Shown piece by piece: positions 33,061-44,869 of a DNA stretch of 64,000 bases. The DNA is from Ottelia alismoides (Eukaryota; Streptophyta; Magnoliopsida; Alismatales; Hydrocharitaceae). How positions within the stretch are numbered: position 1 is the first letter of the stretch; each line of letters starts with the position of its first letter. Under the pieces are notes generated by a model that ran no database searches, was not told the DNA's origin, and worked only from the letters and a program-made list of their open reading frames with translations. The position numbers and the translations under genes were made by a program. The DNA is taken from NCBI GenBank assembly GCA_037367405.1, contig JAZKJV010010617.1:1-64000 (forward strand), given 5' to 3'.

Positions 33061-33960
33061 ATGATTCGTCATGAGAATTTTATTGAGGATGACATATCTA
33101 AACTTATCGAGAAAAATGAATCATTTGGTGACAAGTTGAGAAATGTCATGGAAATATTGCACTCAACTTCTTCTAGCTTGGGAATGAAAGCGAAAAAGGA
33201 TATGAGTAGTTTTGAGGTTAAAAACAAAGTGAACATTAGGGAACCCACACACTCCAAACAGTTGGAGTCTATTCTACCTTCCTCTTCTACTAACCACTTA
33301 CCTTCCAATCTAAAGTGTGACCTTTCAACCATCAAAAACACCAAAAAATTTGAAAATCCCAAAAAGACCAAAAAAATTGAAAAACCAGAAAATCTAATAA
33401 AAACATAAAATGAAAAAGACTTAAAAAATTTGGATCATGTCCTAAGGGAAGCACTCAATGAGGATTTGATTTTTGAACTTCCCTTAATAAAGGCCATAGA
33501 TCATTTCCCCGACCTCAAACAATTTGTGAGGAGTAAATTGATACCTAAAAGGTCGGGAAATAAGAGGATAAGGACTGAAAGACACATAGTGTCTATGGAC
33601 ACCTCCTTGGTGATGGGGAGAAAGACCAAGAGCTGCAGAGTGAAGCAGTTACCTAGGGTTGAATGTTAAATCAAAGAAACTACCTTTACCCTTAAAGAAT
33701 CGATGACCACCAATAAATATCCTCCAGACCTCTGTGTTTAACAAAGCTCAAACTCAGGTCAATCAGAAAATCGAGAGAGATCATTCAACTGGTTAATCGA
33801 TCCATAAAACAGACGAGAGGAATCATTTCGGTCATCGTTACCTTCCAATGTGCTCTACTCCAGGTAGGCTTCACAACCATTGATATTGAGCACCGAGGAG
33901 AGTTTACCCAGTCTCCTATTATTCTTGCGAGGCCATTCTTAGCCTTGGCTAAGGCGACTA
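33061..33960 (+). pseudogene. Athila-like gag C-terminal and protease remnant (element C)
   Basis: The first open segment (33061-33408) is hydrophilic and coiled-coil-like, as expected for the gag C-terminal part. A second segment (33430-33669) has FELPLIKAIDHFPDLKQFV, like the conserved block before the Athila protease (pattern I.IPF..AL...P.YAKF). Near 33914-33960 SPIILARPFLALAKATID matches the C-terminal protease motif ILGRPFLATA.A.ID. The catalytic DTG/DSG motif expected upstream is not readable. Stops at 33406 and 33669 and frame changes show it is dead. The upstream capsid part is not recognisable. Confidence 0.75.
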
Positions 33961-34577
33961 TAGATTGCGAGACTCAGGAAACCGATTTTAAAGCATTGAG
34001 AGCACTCCAAACTCACCCATTCTTTGATAAACTTTATTCTAAGGTGACCCACAAAGCAGCTGACAGTCGAGACCATCGAGAGGCAGATGAGTCCCACCTC
34101 TCTGTTACACCTGAGATACCGATTGTCGATCCGACCATTGGATTTGAGACTCCCCACACGTCCACGATCCTCGCTACTTGCATCACCATCACTATGTCGG
34201 CTTCGATAAAAGACTCACAACACAAAGCTATCATTGAGTCAAACATGACTTTTGCTGATTGCCTTGACCATTTTGATGATCTGACACAAGAGCCTACTAA
34301 TGTCAAGCCAACTGAGATCACTAGCACCTTCTCGATACGTACGCTGACCCTTCATGAATGTTACAATCTATATGCTGACTCGTCTGATGAGGAACCCAAG
34401 GTCGGCACCACACCACATCTCAGACCTTCAAAGAAGACAATCAGAACTGAATTGACTCCACACAAAAATATGGTTGCTCCCTCCTCTAGTCGGTTATCTA
34501 GTGAGAGGAAGTCAAGAAATGATTCCTGGAGGAGTTCCCCCAACCCCTCAAGGCATGTCGCTCTCCACTCCCTCTAA
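33945..34577 (+). pseudogene. Hydrophilic frame following the protease remnant (210 codons)
   Basis: The frame runs on from the protease motif without a stop and reads into a polar, Asp/Ser/Thr-rich sequence, with an acidic patch (YADSSDEEP) near codon 145 and a basic, Ser-rich C-terminus. This is where reverse transcriptase would follow in an autonomous Athila element, but none of its motifs appear. Another acidic frame follows at 34668-34856. I do not recognise the protein. It occupies the same place as the acidic frame of element D, with no clear similarity by eye. Confidence 0.5.
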
Positions 34578-34956
34578 TGATTCAGGTTCTAGAAAACCGA
34601 CTAAGAAAGTTTCCTTCAACATACCAGATAAGGATATTTCTGAGCAATCCTCATCAGGTCTAGTGAGGTGATTTATATAAGTGAGCTCATTTTGGTTGTT
34701 CTTAAGTCGTATCTAAGCAAGCAACCGCGTGTCGTCCCTCGTTGGACAATTCCTACACCTCACTATTATTTATCTGAGGACGATTCCGACAGCGACACAT
34801 ATTTATATTACCCACCTCCTCGATCTTGTAAGAAGGTTTGTCACAAACCTTCTTAATCCTTGTATATTCTTAGTCCTTCTTGTATATATTTTCTTTCCCT
34901 CCCTCCCTAATGATTTGAATAACTTGTCCTAGCTCCATATCTTTTCACTTTATGAT

Positions 34957-35330
34957 TATACTTAGGATGACCAGATCCTTAGTATAGTAGGGAGAGTGAT
35001 CCGAGTCTCTTCATCATTCAATGTATATTCTCCAGATCCCATCAGTCCTCATACCCAATCTTGTCCTATACTTAGACTGACCAGAGCCTAAGTATGGGGG
35101 GACTGATGTCCGTCCTATGTATACTCATCCATTTCCCCTCTTAGCTGATCGACCCCATTTTTGATCTTCTTCTACACTTAGGCTGTCAGAGCCTAAGTAT
35201 AGGGGGGCGGAGCGACTTCTATACTTTTTGCTATTTTAGCTCTCCTACGCTTAGCACGAGCTATGCCTTTTCCTCGCTTTTTATGTTCTGAGGACATCTC
35301 ACATGCTAAGTGTAGTGGACATGTATATAT
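34957..35330 (+). repeat. Hairpin/G-tract cassette array (element C)
   Basis: Cassette 1 (34957-34986) has arms TATACTTAGGAT and ATCCTTAGTATA, one mismatch. Cassette 2 (35067-35101) ends CCTAAGTATGGGGGG. Cassette 3 has TACACTTAGGCT (35173-35184) and AGCCTAAGTATA (35190-35201), then six G. A fourth, degenerate unit (about 35243-35318) has TACGCTTAGCA and TGCTAAGTGTA around a nested ATGT/ACAT hairpin with GAGGAC. The same plan is seen in A, B and D. Confidence 0.75.
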
Positions 35331-36720
35331 TACATATATACTTTATCCATAGCTCGTATATTCACTTATTTTTATATATATTATGCAATAATTATATTAT
35401 ACAATATATACGGGGTGGGTAAAAATTGATTTTTTAAAAAATACATGTATACTAGTATGTATATTGTATAATATGTATAATACTTGTATAATATGTTGTA
35501 AAATTCTTGTAAAAATTCTTGTATACCATTTTTTTTAAATAGAGGCTTCTTATTTACCCTTGTATATCATCCTTGCATTTCAAAATACCAAAAAAAGTGT
35601 CTTGCATGTCATTTTTCTCTATAGCATGTCATCTACATCTCATCTACATACCTTGCATATGCAAAATGAAAAGTTCGTGGGTTTTGAACCAAGTTATGAA
35701 TAGATGCTGAGGATGGATTTGGTTGATCTTAATTAATCTAATTTAATAGGAACTTTATAGGAACTGGAGTTAAGATTTTTTCAGGCCGAGTGACTTAATT
35801 CTTTGAGTCCACAAGTCTATGTTCACATGTCATCTTGATCGGTCTAAGTAGAATATTTCGTACACATGCACGATTCTTTAGACAGTGACATAACTTGGAC
35901 AAGCACCGCGCATGTAGCTTTTCATTGATGAGGTGGTGAGGAGATAGAATCCTTTGTCTTGGAGTAGCACATTAGTGGAAACATTTGTCCTCCTCAAGGG
36001 AGGGTAGTGCATCGCAACCTAGTCTGGTGGTATTGACGTCTAAGGACGAGATGCTGTTGGCTGTAATAAAGCTTCAAAAGAGGGATAGTCTACTGGCTCA
36101 AGGAGAAAAACTCCTTACGTACGTGTTGCACCTTGTATATATTTCAAAAAAAGAGAAAAAATACAGAATATCTAAAAGTGGACATGCCTAATTGAAAAGT
36201 AAAATGCATGCCGGAGTGTATATACAAGATTAAACAAAGAAAAGAAAGAAGAGCTTCAAAGCTTGCAGCTGGATGACTTGGCTATACTGGTCAAGCATCC
36301 TAGGATAGGTAGCTACACTGGCTACCGTCCATTCTTTTCTCCACCCCCTCTTCTTGAGCTGGTTGAACTTGAACTTAGAAGGGGATACCCCGCTCCTCGA
36401 GGAAAGAGTTAGTGGACTGAAGAATTAGAGTTACCTTGTTAGAGGAGGCTAACTCTTCGCCATTTCTGATGTGAAGAGCTATATTTCACATACACAGTAC
36501 AAGTAAGATTCATAGTCATCAGAATTTGCGTATGAAGATTTGTTCTAACCTGACTGTTGAGGCATCTTGAATAAAAGACTCACAGAACTTAAAGATTGTT
36601 AGGTCTTAAATTCAGATCCCAATAAGGTTCTGCCACATTATTAATCCAAAGGTCGAGTCAAGCTCCTTTTTCATATTTTGTTCATGACCTTGGTATGGAA
36701 CCCAAAATCATTTCATTTTA
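35331..36720 (+). other. Element C 3' untranslated-like region
   Basis: AT-rich then mixed sequence. Blocks such as AAAGCTTCAAAAGAGGG (near 36068) and the stretch up to 36700 recur in element D (47400-48480). The frame 35985-36191 is not conserved there, so I call nothing coding. Confidence 0.55.
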
Positions 36721-36721
36721 G

Positions 36722-36757
36722 TTGCTCAGGGACGAGCAAGGTTTAAGTATAAGGGGT
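36722..36757 (+). promoter_or_regulatory. Polypurine tract with stem-loop (element C)
   Basis: Arms TTGCTC (36722-36727) and GAGCAA (36734-36739) around AGGGAC, then TTTAAGTATAAGGGG and the LTR start. Confidence 0.75.
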
Positions 36758-37456
36758 TGATGAATATGTGATTCATCACTCTAAAAGTTGAAATTAGATC
36801 TTTGTTCCCGAGTAATTAGCTGCATTTCATCACTTATATTGTATAATTAGCATTCATGTATGGGTAAATAATATACACATTTAGCATTCATATTTGCATT
36901 AAATAAGGAGACAAATTCACTTGTAAATATTCACATGCATATTAGCTAAAATCACCTATTTGTATATATTTTATACTAACTCAAAATTCAATAAAATTGA
37001 CTCTATAATGTATATATTACTAAAACTAATAAAGGAAAAATATCAAAAAAAATACTAACTTGTAAAATTGTCCAATAAAACCCAAATCCATATTTGAAAT
37101 AGTGAACTTTAAAATGCGTTTATGTCTCTCATACAATGTCTGATTTAGGTCTACTCACTTTTAAAGTAATATACATTCAAATACCTTCAAAACAATACTA
37201 ATTTCATGAAAATCGGAGATAGTATGTGAAACTTGGGTTTTGGGCCCCTATTGTATATTGTACATATTGACCAGAATACCCTTGTATTTTATCCTTTTAT
37301 TTTCTTAATTATTAAAAATTCAAAAAAATAGATTAAATTATAAATATTCCTTTCATATTTTTTATATTTTTATTTTGATTTTTCTCTTATTTAAAAATGA
37401 TAAAAAATGCAAAAGACAAAAATGTGGCATTATACATACATACATACATACATACA

Positions 37457-37490
<34 letters not shown>

Positions 37491-39387
37491 AGGTACCACC
37501 CAAAAATACATTTTGTACAGATGATTTCATTTGATTTTCAACCCTTCACAAAAGTTGTACATCTCGTCGACACAAGCAACTTTTGTGTTGACCATTTTTT
37601 GATTTAACCCCTTTTGTTATTTCTTTTTTATTTTTCTTTACATTTAATTTTTTTAAATTTCTGGGAGTGACACGTGGCCGCTCTTGGAGCCGTTACGTGT
37701 CACCCTATTTTTTATTATTTTCGGATTATTTATATATTTTTTATTATTATTTGAATTATTTATTTATATTATTTATATTATTTCTCCTTTAATAGTTTTA
37801 GTAGCCTACTTATATTACTTTATTTATTTATTCCACCCCCCTATTCTTCTCCCTCTACTTTTTCCCCACTCCAAATCATGAACTTCTCATTTCATCTACT
37901 TTATCCCCTTCCTTTATAACTTCCTCCCCACCTTTTATTCTCTTCCCCTCCATCATTTTTCCCCATCTGCCATTTCTTCAATTAAGAGGGAGAGACCACC
38001 ACCCCCCGAGTGTTGTCGGTGACAACTTCAGCATCTTTTGAGCGAGCAACGAAGATTTCAAAGGCGAGATCCACGAGGACTCCTCCTTGTGTCATTGTGC
38101 ATCTCTTCAGATCACAACTGAGCTTCTTTGAATTTTGGTCGAATCGAATTGAGGCAACGACAGGAGCTGCGCACTGCAGCTCCCCCCTCTAGGGAAATTC
38201 TAGGTAATTATTCCTCAATTTTTCTTCAAAATTTTTATCTAACATTTTTCCCTTGTTGATTCATATCACAATCATCACATCACCAAAACATTTTCATAAT
38301 CATTCACCACCATCATTCATCATTAATATTGTATTTATTTCATCATCACAATCAACACCATCACACTATTTTATTTCCACATTTGATTTCCTGTTTATAA
38401 AAACTACAAAAAATTTAGGAAAAAAGCAGGAGGAAGCAGCAACAGCGCCCACTACCGCCGCCCACCTTCTTCCACCGTCACCACCATACAGTCGGCCTGC
38501 CTGCAGTTGATCGCCTTACTCGTTTCCAGTAGCCAGCCCCTCTAATCGGTGACAGCCACCACCAGCGGGTTGCGCCCTCGTGCCACACTACCCTCTATCG
38601 CACCATAGCTCCTCCGTCGCCTGCTCATGCGGCCCTCCATCCATACAGGTCCCCGCCGCAAAGGCACGGCTGACACTCGTATCCCGCGCAGAGCGTCGAT
38701 CACTGTGCGTGGCTCCTCGTCAGTGTCGCCCCTCATCGCCTCCCCGTGGAGGTCCCACACTCCAGACAGGTTGCGGCATTCTGCCGCCCCTCATGGAACC
38801 CCATGCTAGACCACCGAGCGTCGCGCCCCGCACTCCAACCCTCACCGTGGACCAACACTCGCTTTACATCTCCTTCAGCAGATGCACCCTCTCCAATTCG
38901 TCGTCCATGCATGATCAAACATGCCGCCAACGCCTCCTTCCTTGCGACATTCCTCCTCTACGCCCTCCATGTCCTAGCGTGGGATTGAAGCAACAAAGGT
39001 CTGTTTAATTTTTTATTTTTTTAATTTCATTATGAAAATTTCATATTAAGTCTGTAATATTTCTTCAATTCCAAAAGTATCCTTGAGCATACTTTGTTTG
39101 TTGAGTTTTAATTTCTGTATTGCATAGACACCCCTGACATTGCATGAGAATTTGGACAGATTTCTTGCATCATTTATTTTAATGTAAAATATCACTTTAT
39201 TGAGAATTATTTCTTTATCATTTGTATATTTATTTGCATGTTTGTGAGCAGTGGGTAATTAAATAACTTTTTTTGGTGAAAACATAGATATTTTACCTAT
39301 TACATGATATGTAATTCATATTTATTTGAATATTGCTCTAACAATTGTGAAAAATTATAGATGATGCCTCTAGTTGTGTTTAAATTA
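36758..39387 (+). repeat. Element C 3' LTR, first part
   Basis: It aligns with the 5' LTR from 27708, roughly 10% different by eye, and is cut by D after AATTA (39383-39387). The rest is at 52093-52874. Confidence 0.9.
37433..37484 (+). repeat. TACA microsatellite (13 units)
   Basis: Thirteen TACA units replace a short TATATATA in the 5' LTR (28380-28390). The expansion therefore arose after element C inserted. The open frame reading HTYIHTYIHTY here is only the repeat. Confidence 0.9.
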
Positions 39388-42300
39388 TAATGAATACCCA
39401 TTCATCACTCTTTATTCTTTTATTTTAGCTACAAAACCTATGCAAAACACATGTATATTCATGTAAATAGAATAAGCTACCATCTTGTATGCATTGTGTA
39501 AATATGCATAATTAGCATGTTTTTATGCATAAATAAAAGAATAAAGAAATAAAAGAAAAAGAGGGAGATATTTAGAATAAATATTGAGCGTCCTAATCCC
39601 ATGGGAGGGCTCAGCATGGGCCTGACCGTAAAAACCCCAAGTAGAGAGAGATAGGGAAGCTCATATGTGTACATGTACCTATGTAAATAAATAAAAAAGT
39701 ATTTTCCTCTAAATAAAAATGTGTGTTTATTTATTTTTATTTATTTGTAAATATAAAATTAAAGTAAAAGTGGGAAAATTAAAAGAAAAATAAAAAGAAA
39801 TAAAATTCCTTCATCATTGTATATATATACCATGTACAAAGAACCACACATCTATTTATTTTTCCCTTGTAAATAGTTGATAAAAATCTAACAAAAATAT
39901 TTTCAAATTCCACATTCCAAGATGTAAATAAATACAATAAAAATTATAAAAATAAAAATAAAAAGGAATAAAATAAAAATCCAAATTCACCTTGTATATA
40001 TACCATATAAATATATGTATATACCTATTTATTTACTCTATGTAAATAATTAATAAAAATAAAATAAAATAACCCTATTATTCCACATTTTATTCTACAA
40101 AAAAATAAAATATAAAATTGGAATAAATGTATAAAAATAAATAATTAAAAATCAAAAATAAAAAATACATATGTATATACCTGTATATAATAATAATATT
40201 TTGTAAATACCTAAATTATATTTCAAAAAAATAGATAAAAATCACTAAAAAATATCTGAAAATAAATTAACATTTTTCATGTTTTAAGTTTTTTTGAAAA
40301 TAAGTCATTTATTATTTTTAAGTGAATTTCCAAGTATTTAATAAAAGATGGCCTGTGATTGGTCCACGGGGGATTGTTGACCCCCGGTCAACTCTCCCCC
40401 GCAGACCCTCTTCCCCTCGAATCGGACGACCGACTCTATTACTCGGATTTTACCTTATTTGACCTGACCACCAGCTCCTGAAACCCCGGGTCCTACTCAC
40501 AGTCCCTGCATCCGAGACCCTCGTCCGACATTTTTCCTAGGGGTCCGTGCTTCACCAAGCCAGACCCGTCGCCTTCTTCTCGGACCTGCAGGACTATTTA
40601 GCTCCAACTCTGCCGCACTATTCACGCTATCTTTGGCATTCCCCCTCGACGCCAGTGACCTCCTCTTCTTCACCAGAGTGACAGCAGCACGGAGGAGGGT
40701 AGCAGCGAGGCCCGGGTAGCCGGGAACCATCGATTCGGTGATGACCACCGCCGTACGCCGTCGCGAGGTGCGCTCAGCCTCGGGACGCGACGCCCCCTTG
40801 AGGCCATGACCCCCGGAGCTCCCTGAGCTCTAGCATAGTCAACTTGACCCGCCAGGTAGATTCTTTAACTTGTAGGATATCTTAATTTTAGGTTTCCCCC
40901 AATTCCGCTCATTTCGCTCCGCCGCCGCCATTCACCTTCTCCGACTACCCATTTGCCATCCCGACCACGCCGACACCTTCGCCATACTCCTCTCCACCTT
41001 TTTCACCCAGCCAACCCCCCTGACTCGCCCCGGAGCAGGTCCTCCACCCTCCTCCGCCGTCGCATCGCCGGAGGGTGCCGCCCCGACCCATTTACTCACC
41101 CACTTCACCTCTAATCGGGTCGAGGCAATTTGCCCTCGACCCGAGATTGCATTGGTGCCACTCTGCAGGTCAACGGACCCCATCTGTGAGGTCGAGTCAT
41201 TTGGGCACCCGAGCTCCGAGCCTCCTCGTCGCTGGAGCATCTCCGACGTCTCCAGCCTCATCGGAGGTATCCATTAGCTACGGACCACAAAGGCGAAGCT
41301 CTTCCACACCTCAGCAGCTCAGGAGGAGGTCTCCATCACGTGCATTGGGCCGGCGAAACTCGCCGGCATCATGTTCTTTGAGAACCTCCAGTCGCTGTCC
41401 GATCAACCTCCTGCTCCAGATCTGATCAGAGCTGTCTATTCACGAGCAACCTTCATCGTCGATCCATCTGGGAGTCAATCCGAACCATCCATCCATCGAA
41501 GGGTTTTTCAGCTTCCAGCCACCGTTAGATCTTCCACGTGGAGAACCCTCGAGCATCGATCACGCGAAGACGCGCCTGCTACTTCCAATCGCCCGATCAT
41601 CCACGTGGCGTTGCCTCAGCTGTCCGTGTTAATAAAGGGTAACTTTCCTGTAGGCCCTTGTCTGTTTTGCTATTTCGATTAGAGTCTGTAAATATTTTAG
41701 TTAGTTGTTTTTAGTTTGGTTAAATTGCACTCTGGACCTAGATGTTTATCGTATTTGCATATCAGTCCCTGTGTGTGTGAACCACGTGCATCGACATGTG
41801 AGGGTTTGGGATTTTTGCACTTTCTATCCTGTAGTTCTTGGATGTTAATGTTTGCATGTTTATAAATAGAATTTACAGTACTCTGTGTCTGGATCACGTG
41901 TTTTGCGTGTGCACGTCGGGCCTTTTGCATGTTTGGCCCCTGAGCTTTCTTGCCGTATTATTTGTTGGTCCTTGAAATTATTTTTCATTGTATTTAGGTC
42001 CCTATGCACTGTGAGCCTCTATTTTAATTAAATAAAATAGCTAATTAAACCCAAATTGCGTGAAATTTGGACACGTGGCTCCTGCCACTGTGTAAAAATT
42101 TCCCTAATTTTTGGGTACATTTTTCAAGCTTTTTCATATTTTTAAAAATTCAAAAATAATTGTTTTTGTGTCTGTCCAGTTTAGAAAATCATAAAAAATA
42201 TAAAAACTCGTTTAAAAATTCTAAAAAAGTAGGTTTTGTTGCTTTTGTTGTGTTTGATTTTCTATGCATTTTTTGTTATTTTTGGATATACAAAAACCTT

Positions 42301-42972
42301 AAAAATTAAAAAAACCCTTAAAAACTCATAAAAATTCTAAAAAATTTTAGAAAACTCAAAAAATAATAAACTATTTTTCTTAATTTCCTTTTTGTTTCTA
42401 TTTTTCATAAAAATTAACTTCAGGCTTTTACAGATCAATTTGATATTTTAAATTGATCTTTCAAGCCTGACTGGACAACAATCTTCTGTTTTCGCCTTCT
42501 TTTATTTTTAGAAAATTCTACAAAATTTGGAAAAATCTAAGAAAATCACCAAAAATAGTAAAAAATCTAAAAAACATAAAAATATAATTGTTTGAATTTT
42601 TGGACCATTTTTGAGTGTTTAAATAATTCATTGAGTGTGCTTGTTTCTTGCCTTTTATTATTTCTCTTCATAATTAAAAATCCAAAAAAAATATAAAAAC
42701 AATTAAAAACCACCAAAAATACTTGTGTTTTCTTCTTTGACTACTTCGTAGGCCGCAAGGCCAATTCATGCTCCCTGAGTCCGACCCTGGGTGCTACACC
42801 AGGCTAATCTCATAGTCAGGGCCACTATTTTTGCTTTTATAATGTTATCTTGTTGTTTGGTGTTCTGCTCTTTATTTTTCTTGATTGACGATTGATCTCC
42901 GAGATTCGGGTCGTAACGACCCTAGTTCTATTATATTCTCCCGAGTCTTGGTGAGATTTTTTTCGATCATCA
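39388..42972 (+). repeat. Element D 5' LTR
   Basis: The 3585-bp LTR starts TAATGAATACCC; the 3' LTR has TGATGAATACCC, so the terminal TG has mutated to TA. It ends CATCATCA. A TATTTAG box is near 40595, the intron-like unit at 40856-41168, and an 11-base inverted pair TCGGGTCGAGG/CCTCGACCCGA at 41115-41144. CACGTGG boxes are near 41539 and 41603. The U5 hairpin CCTGG/CCAGG follows GAGTCCGACC (near 42778). Confidence 0.9.
40856..41168 (+). other. Putative intron inside LTR D
   Basis: Donor CCAG|GTAGAT at 40856 and acceptor CTGCAG|GT ending at 41168, 313 nt, about 260 bp after a TATTTAG box. The 3' LTR has the same (49981-50292, 312 nt). The donor is weaker than in A and B. Confidence 0.5.
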
Positions 42973-42975
42973 GCA

Positions 42976-42993
42976 TGGCGTCATTGCTGGGGA
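42976..42993 (+). other. Primer binding site of D
   Basis: TGGCGTCATTGCTGGGGA, three bases after the LTR end, is the tRNA-Asp type with a few transitions. Confidence 0.75.
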
Positions 42994-44186
42994 GCACATC
43001 TTAGTAGTTGATTTTGATTTTTCCGCGGCTTTCCTTTTTTGCGGCTTTCTATAGATATTTTGGTATATATTTTATCTGTCTTATTTTATTTTTATAATAA
43101 CTTGGTTTGACACTCTGCTTGTTTTCTAGCGAGGGCCCGAGGACCAAGGCGGCCTCTTCGGAAGCCGAGGCAACCGCGGGAGTCGGAGGCGGCTTTCTTC
43201 TCTACGAAGCCGCAGGAGAGCGCGAGGAGACAACAGGAGTGCGATAGTAGTGTAGTTTATATTGAGTTTATTTTTTGCACATTGAACTGTTGTAATAATA
43301 CAGGTACCCGGACTCTCTTGGACTTTGGATTGCGGGGTCTGTTTCGCCGAGCACCGGTGTTCTCGGGGGACCCCACCACTGTTTTGTTTTCTCGCCTTTT
43401 CTTTTTATTTGATTTCACGTGGATTTCTGTGCTTGAGCCCCTAGACTTAGGTTTTTATTTCGTTGAGGCAGGTAGCCTTAGGTCCACAGCCATAATAAGA
43501 ATATTTGTTCCTATAGATTACATCTGGACTTAGGCAAATAAATCAGTGCTTCACGATAATAGGAGCTTCTGTTTAGGACGGTTCTCGCATTTGCATTCCA
43601 TATAGATTAGTTTTACATTTATGCGCGGATCATAATTGCATGTAGACTGATGGAGTCAGGTATGCCTTCTATCTCGTGCATGCATCATTGATTATCTCGT
43701 GCATCGTCTTTTCCGCTTTCCTCCCCCTGATTTTCTGGACTTAGGAAATAAATAGAAATCGGAAAATTCGTTAGACGTTTCTTGAAAAATACATAAAAAG
43801 AAAAACAATAAAATCGGGATTGCTTATCACACTTGACCTAAAAGACACATCATTGAAAAATTTGTCTTGGGGAGAGTAACCCCCTTCTTGTTTGGTTTGG
43901 ATGAGCGAGAGAGTGACCCGCATACTAGGCTAGAGCCATATCCGATTTCTTGACTAACTACTGGCCCTGTGTTCGGGACAGTCGGTTGAGAATATTGGAT
44001 TCCTATCAACTAACGTAATTGCTCTGAAAGACTGACTTGATCACCTAAAATAAAATTGACAAGATAATTGACCGATCTCTTACGTTCTTCAGCTCAGTGT
44101 GCGTAGGTGAATCGGGGGTTTGCTTTTTCATCTTGTGTGTTTTCCAGATCCCCTCAGTCTTTCCCCTTCTTCTCCTTTATCCCTGG
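42994..44186 (+). other. Element D leader
   Basis: A T-rich stretch ends in an acceptor-like TTTTCTAG at 43130, followed by the leader block GAGGGCCCGAGGACCAAGG also seen in A and B. A G-rich hairpin with GGGG/CCCC follows near 43365. A second acceptor-like TTTTCCAG lies at about 44146, just before the gag start. The frame 43282-43533 is not conserved in related leaders. Confidence 0.55.
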
Positions 44187-44792
44187 ATGATGGATCCCCC
44201 TCACTTCTGGCCGACTCTTGCGGCTTCTTCTCCACTCTCTGACCATCAGTCTAGTCCACCTTCGAGGGAGGTCGGATCCCCGACCAACCTCCCGCTCCCT
44301 CCCTCCCATCCCTTTCACTACTCAGGGCATGCTGCGCTAGACATCCGCGGATATCAGATAGAGCAGATGCAAGACCCGGACGATGACATTGCTGAGTTGA
44401 AAGTGCACTCTGTTCGTGATCAGAGAGAGCAGATGAGATTATCAGATAGATCCTATGCCAGATTGATGGAGGAGCAAATAGGACAGGGAGCTCAGTCAGC
44501 TTCTACACTAGGTCCATTTAGTCTGGATCGGGAGCTTCTTCAGAGACTGCCGACATTTTCAGGGGAGGCGCACGAGGAACCCTATCTTCACTTGTCTGAG
44601 TTCGAGGAGTTTTGCAGGACACGGATCTATTCAAATATCACTGCAGAGGAGATGATGCTGAGGACCTTCCCGTTCACACTTCAGGACAGAGCCATGAGAT
44701 GGCACAGACGATTGGGGAGGAGATTCGCTACATGGGGAGAGCTACGCCGAAAGTTTTTACAGAGATACTTTCCCCAGCATAGAGCAGAGTGA
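44187..44792 (+). pseudogene. Athila-like gag capsid, truncated by a stop (201 codons)
   Basis: I prefer the start at 44187 (two tandem ATG codons) to the upstream ATG at 44097. Residues 1-70 are Pro/Ser-rich. About 85-115 is charged and helical. From about 125 onward lies the retrotransposon gag domain: PTFSGEAHEEP, then LRTFPFTLQDRAMRWHRRL, then the W..L...FL..YFP pattern that closes the domain. The frame meets TGA at 44790. Similarity continues beyond the stop, then shifts frame by one near 44845-44850 into the next open frame (EAWPRFLDLLRRFPDH, a gag continuation). No zinc knuckle is seen. In the intact parent this would be the virus-like-particle protein. Confidence 0.85.
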
Positions 44793-44869
44793 ATGCGGTC
44801 TTTGATCACCGAGTTTTCAGTAGAACCTAGGAGCTACTGCATGAGGCATGGCCGAGGTTTCTTGACCTC

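Noticed and set aside
37407..37607. 66-codon frame with repeated HTYI
   Set aside because: It is the translation of the TACA microsatellite.
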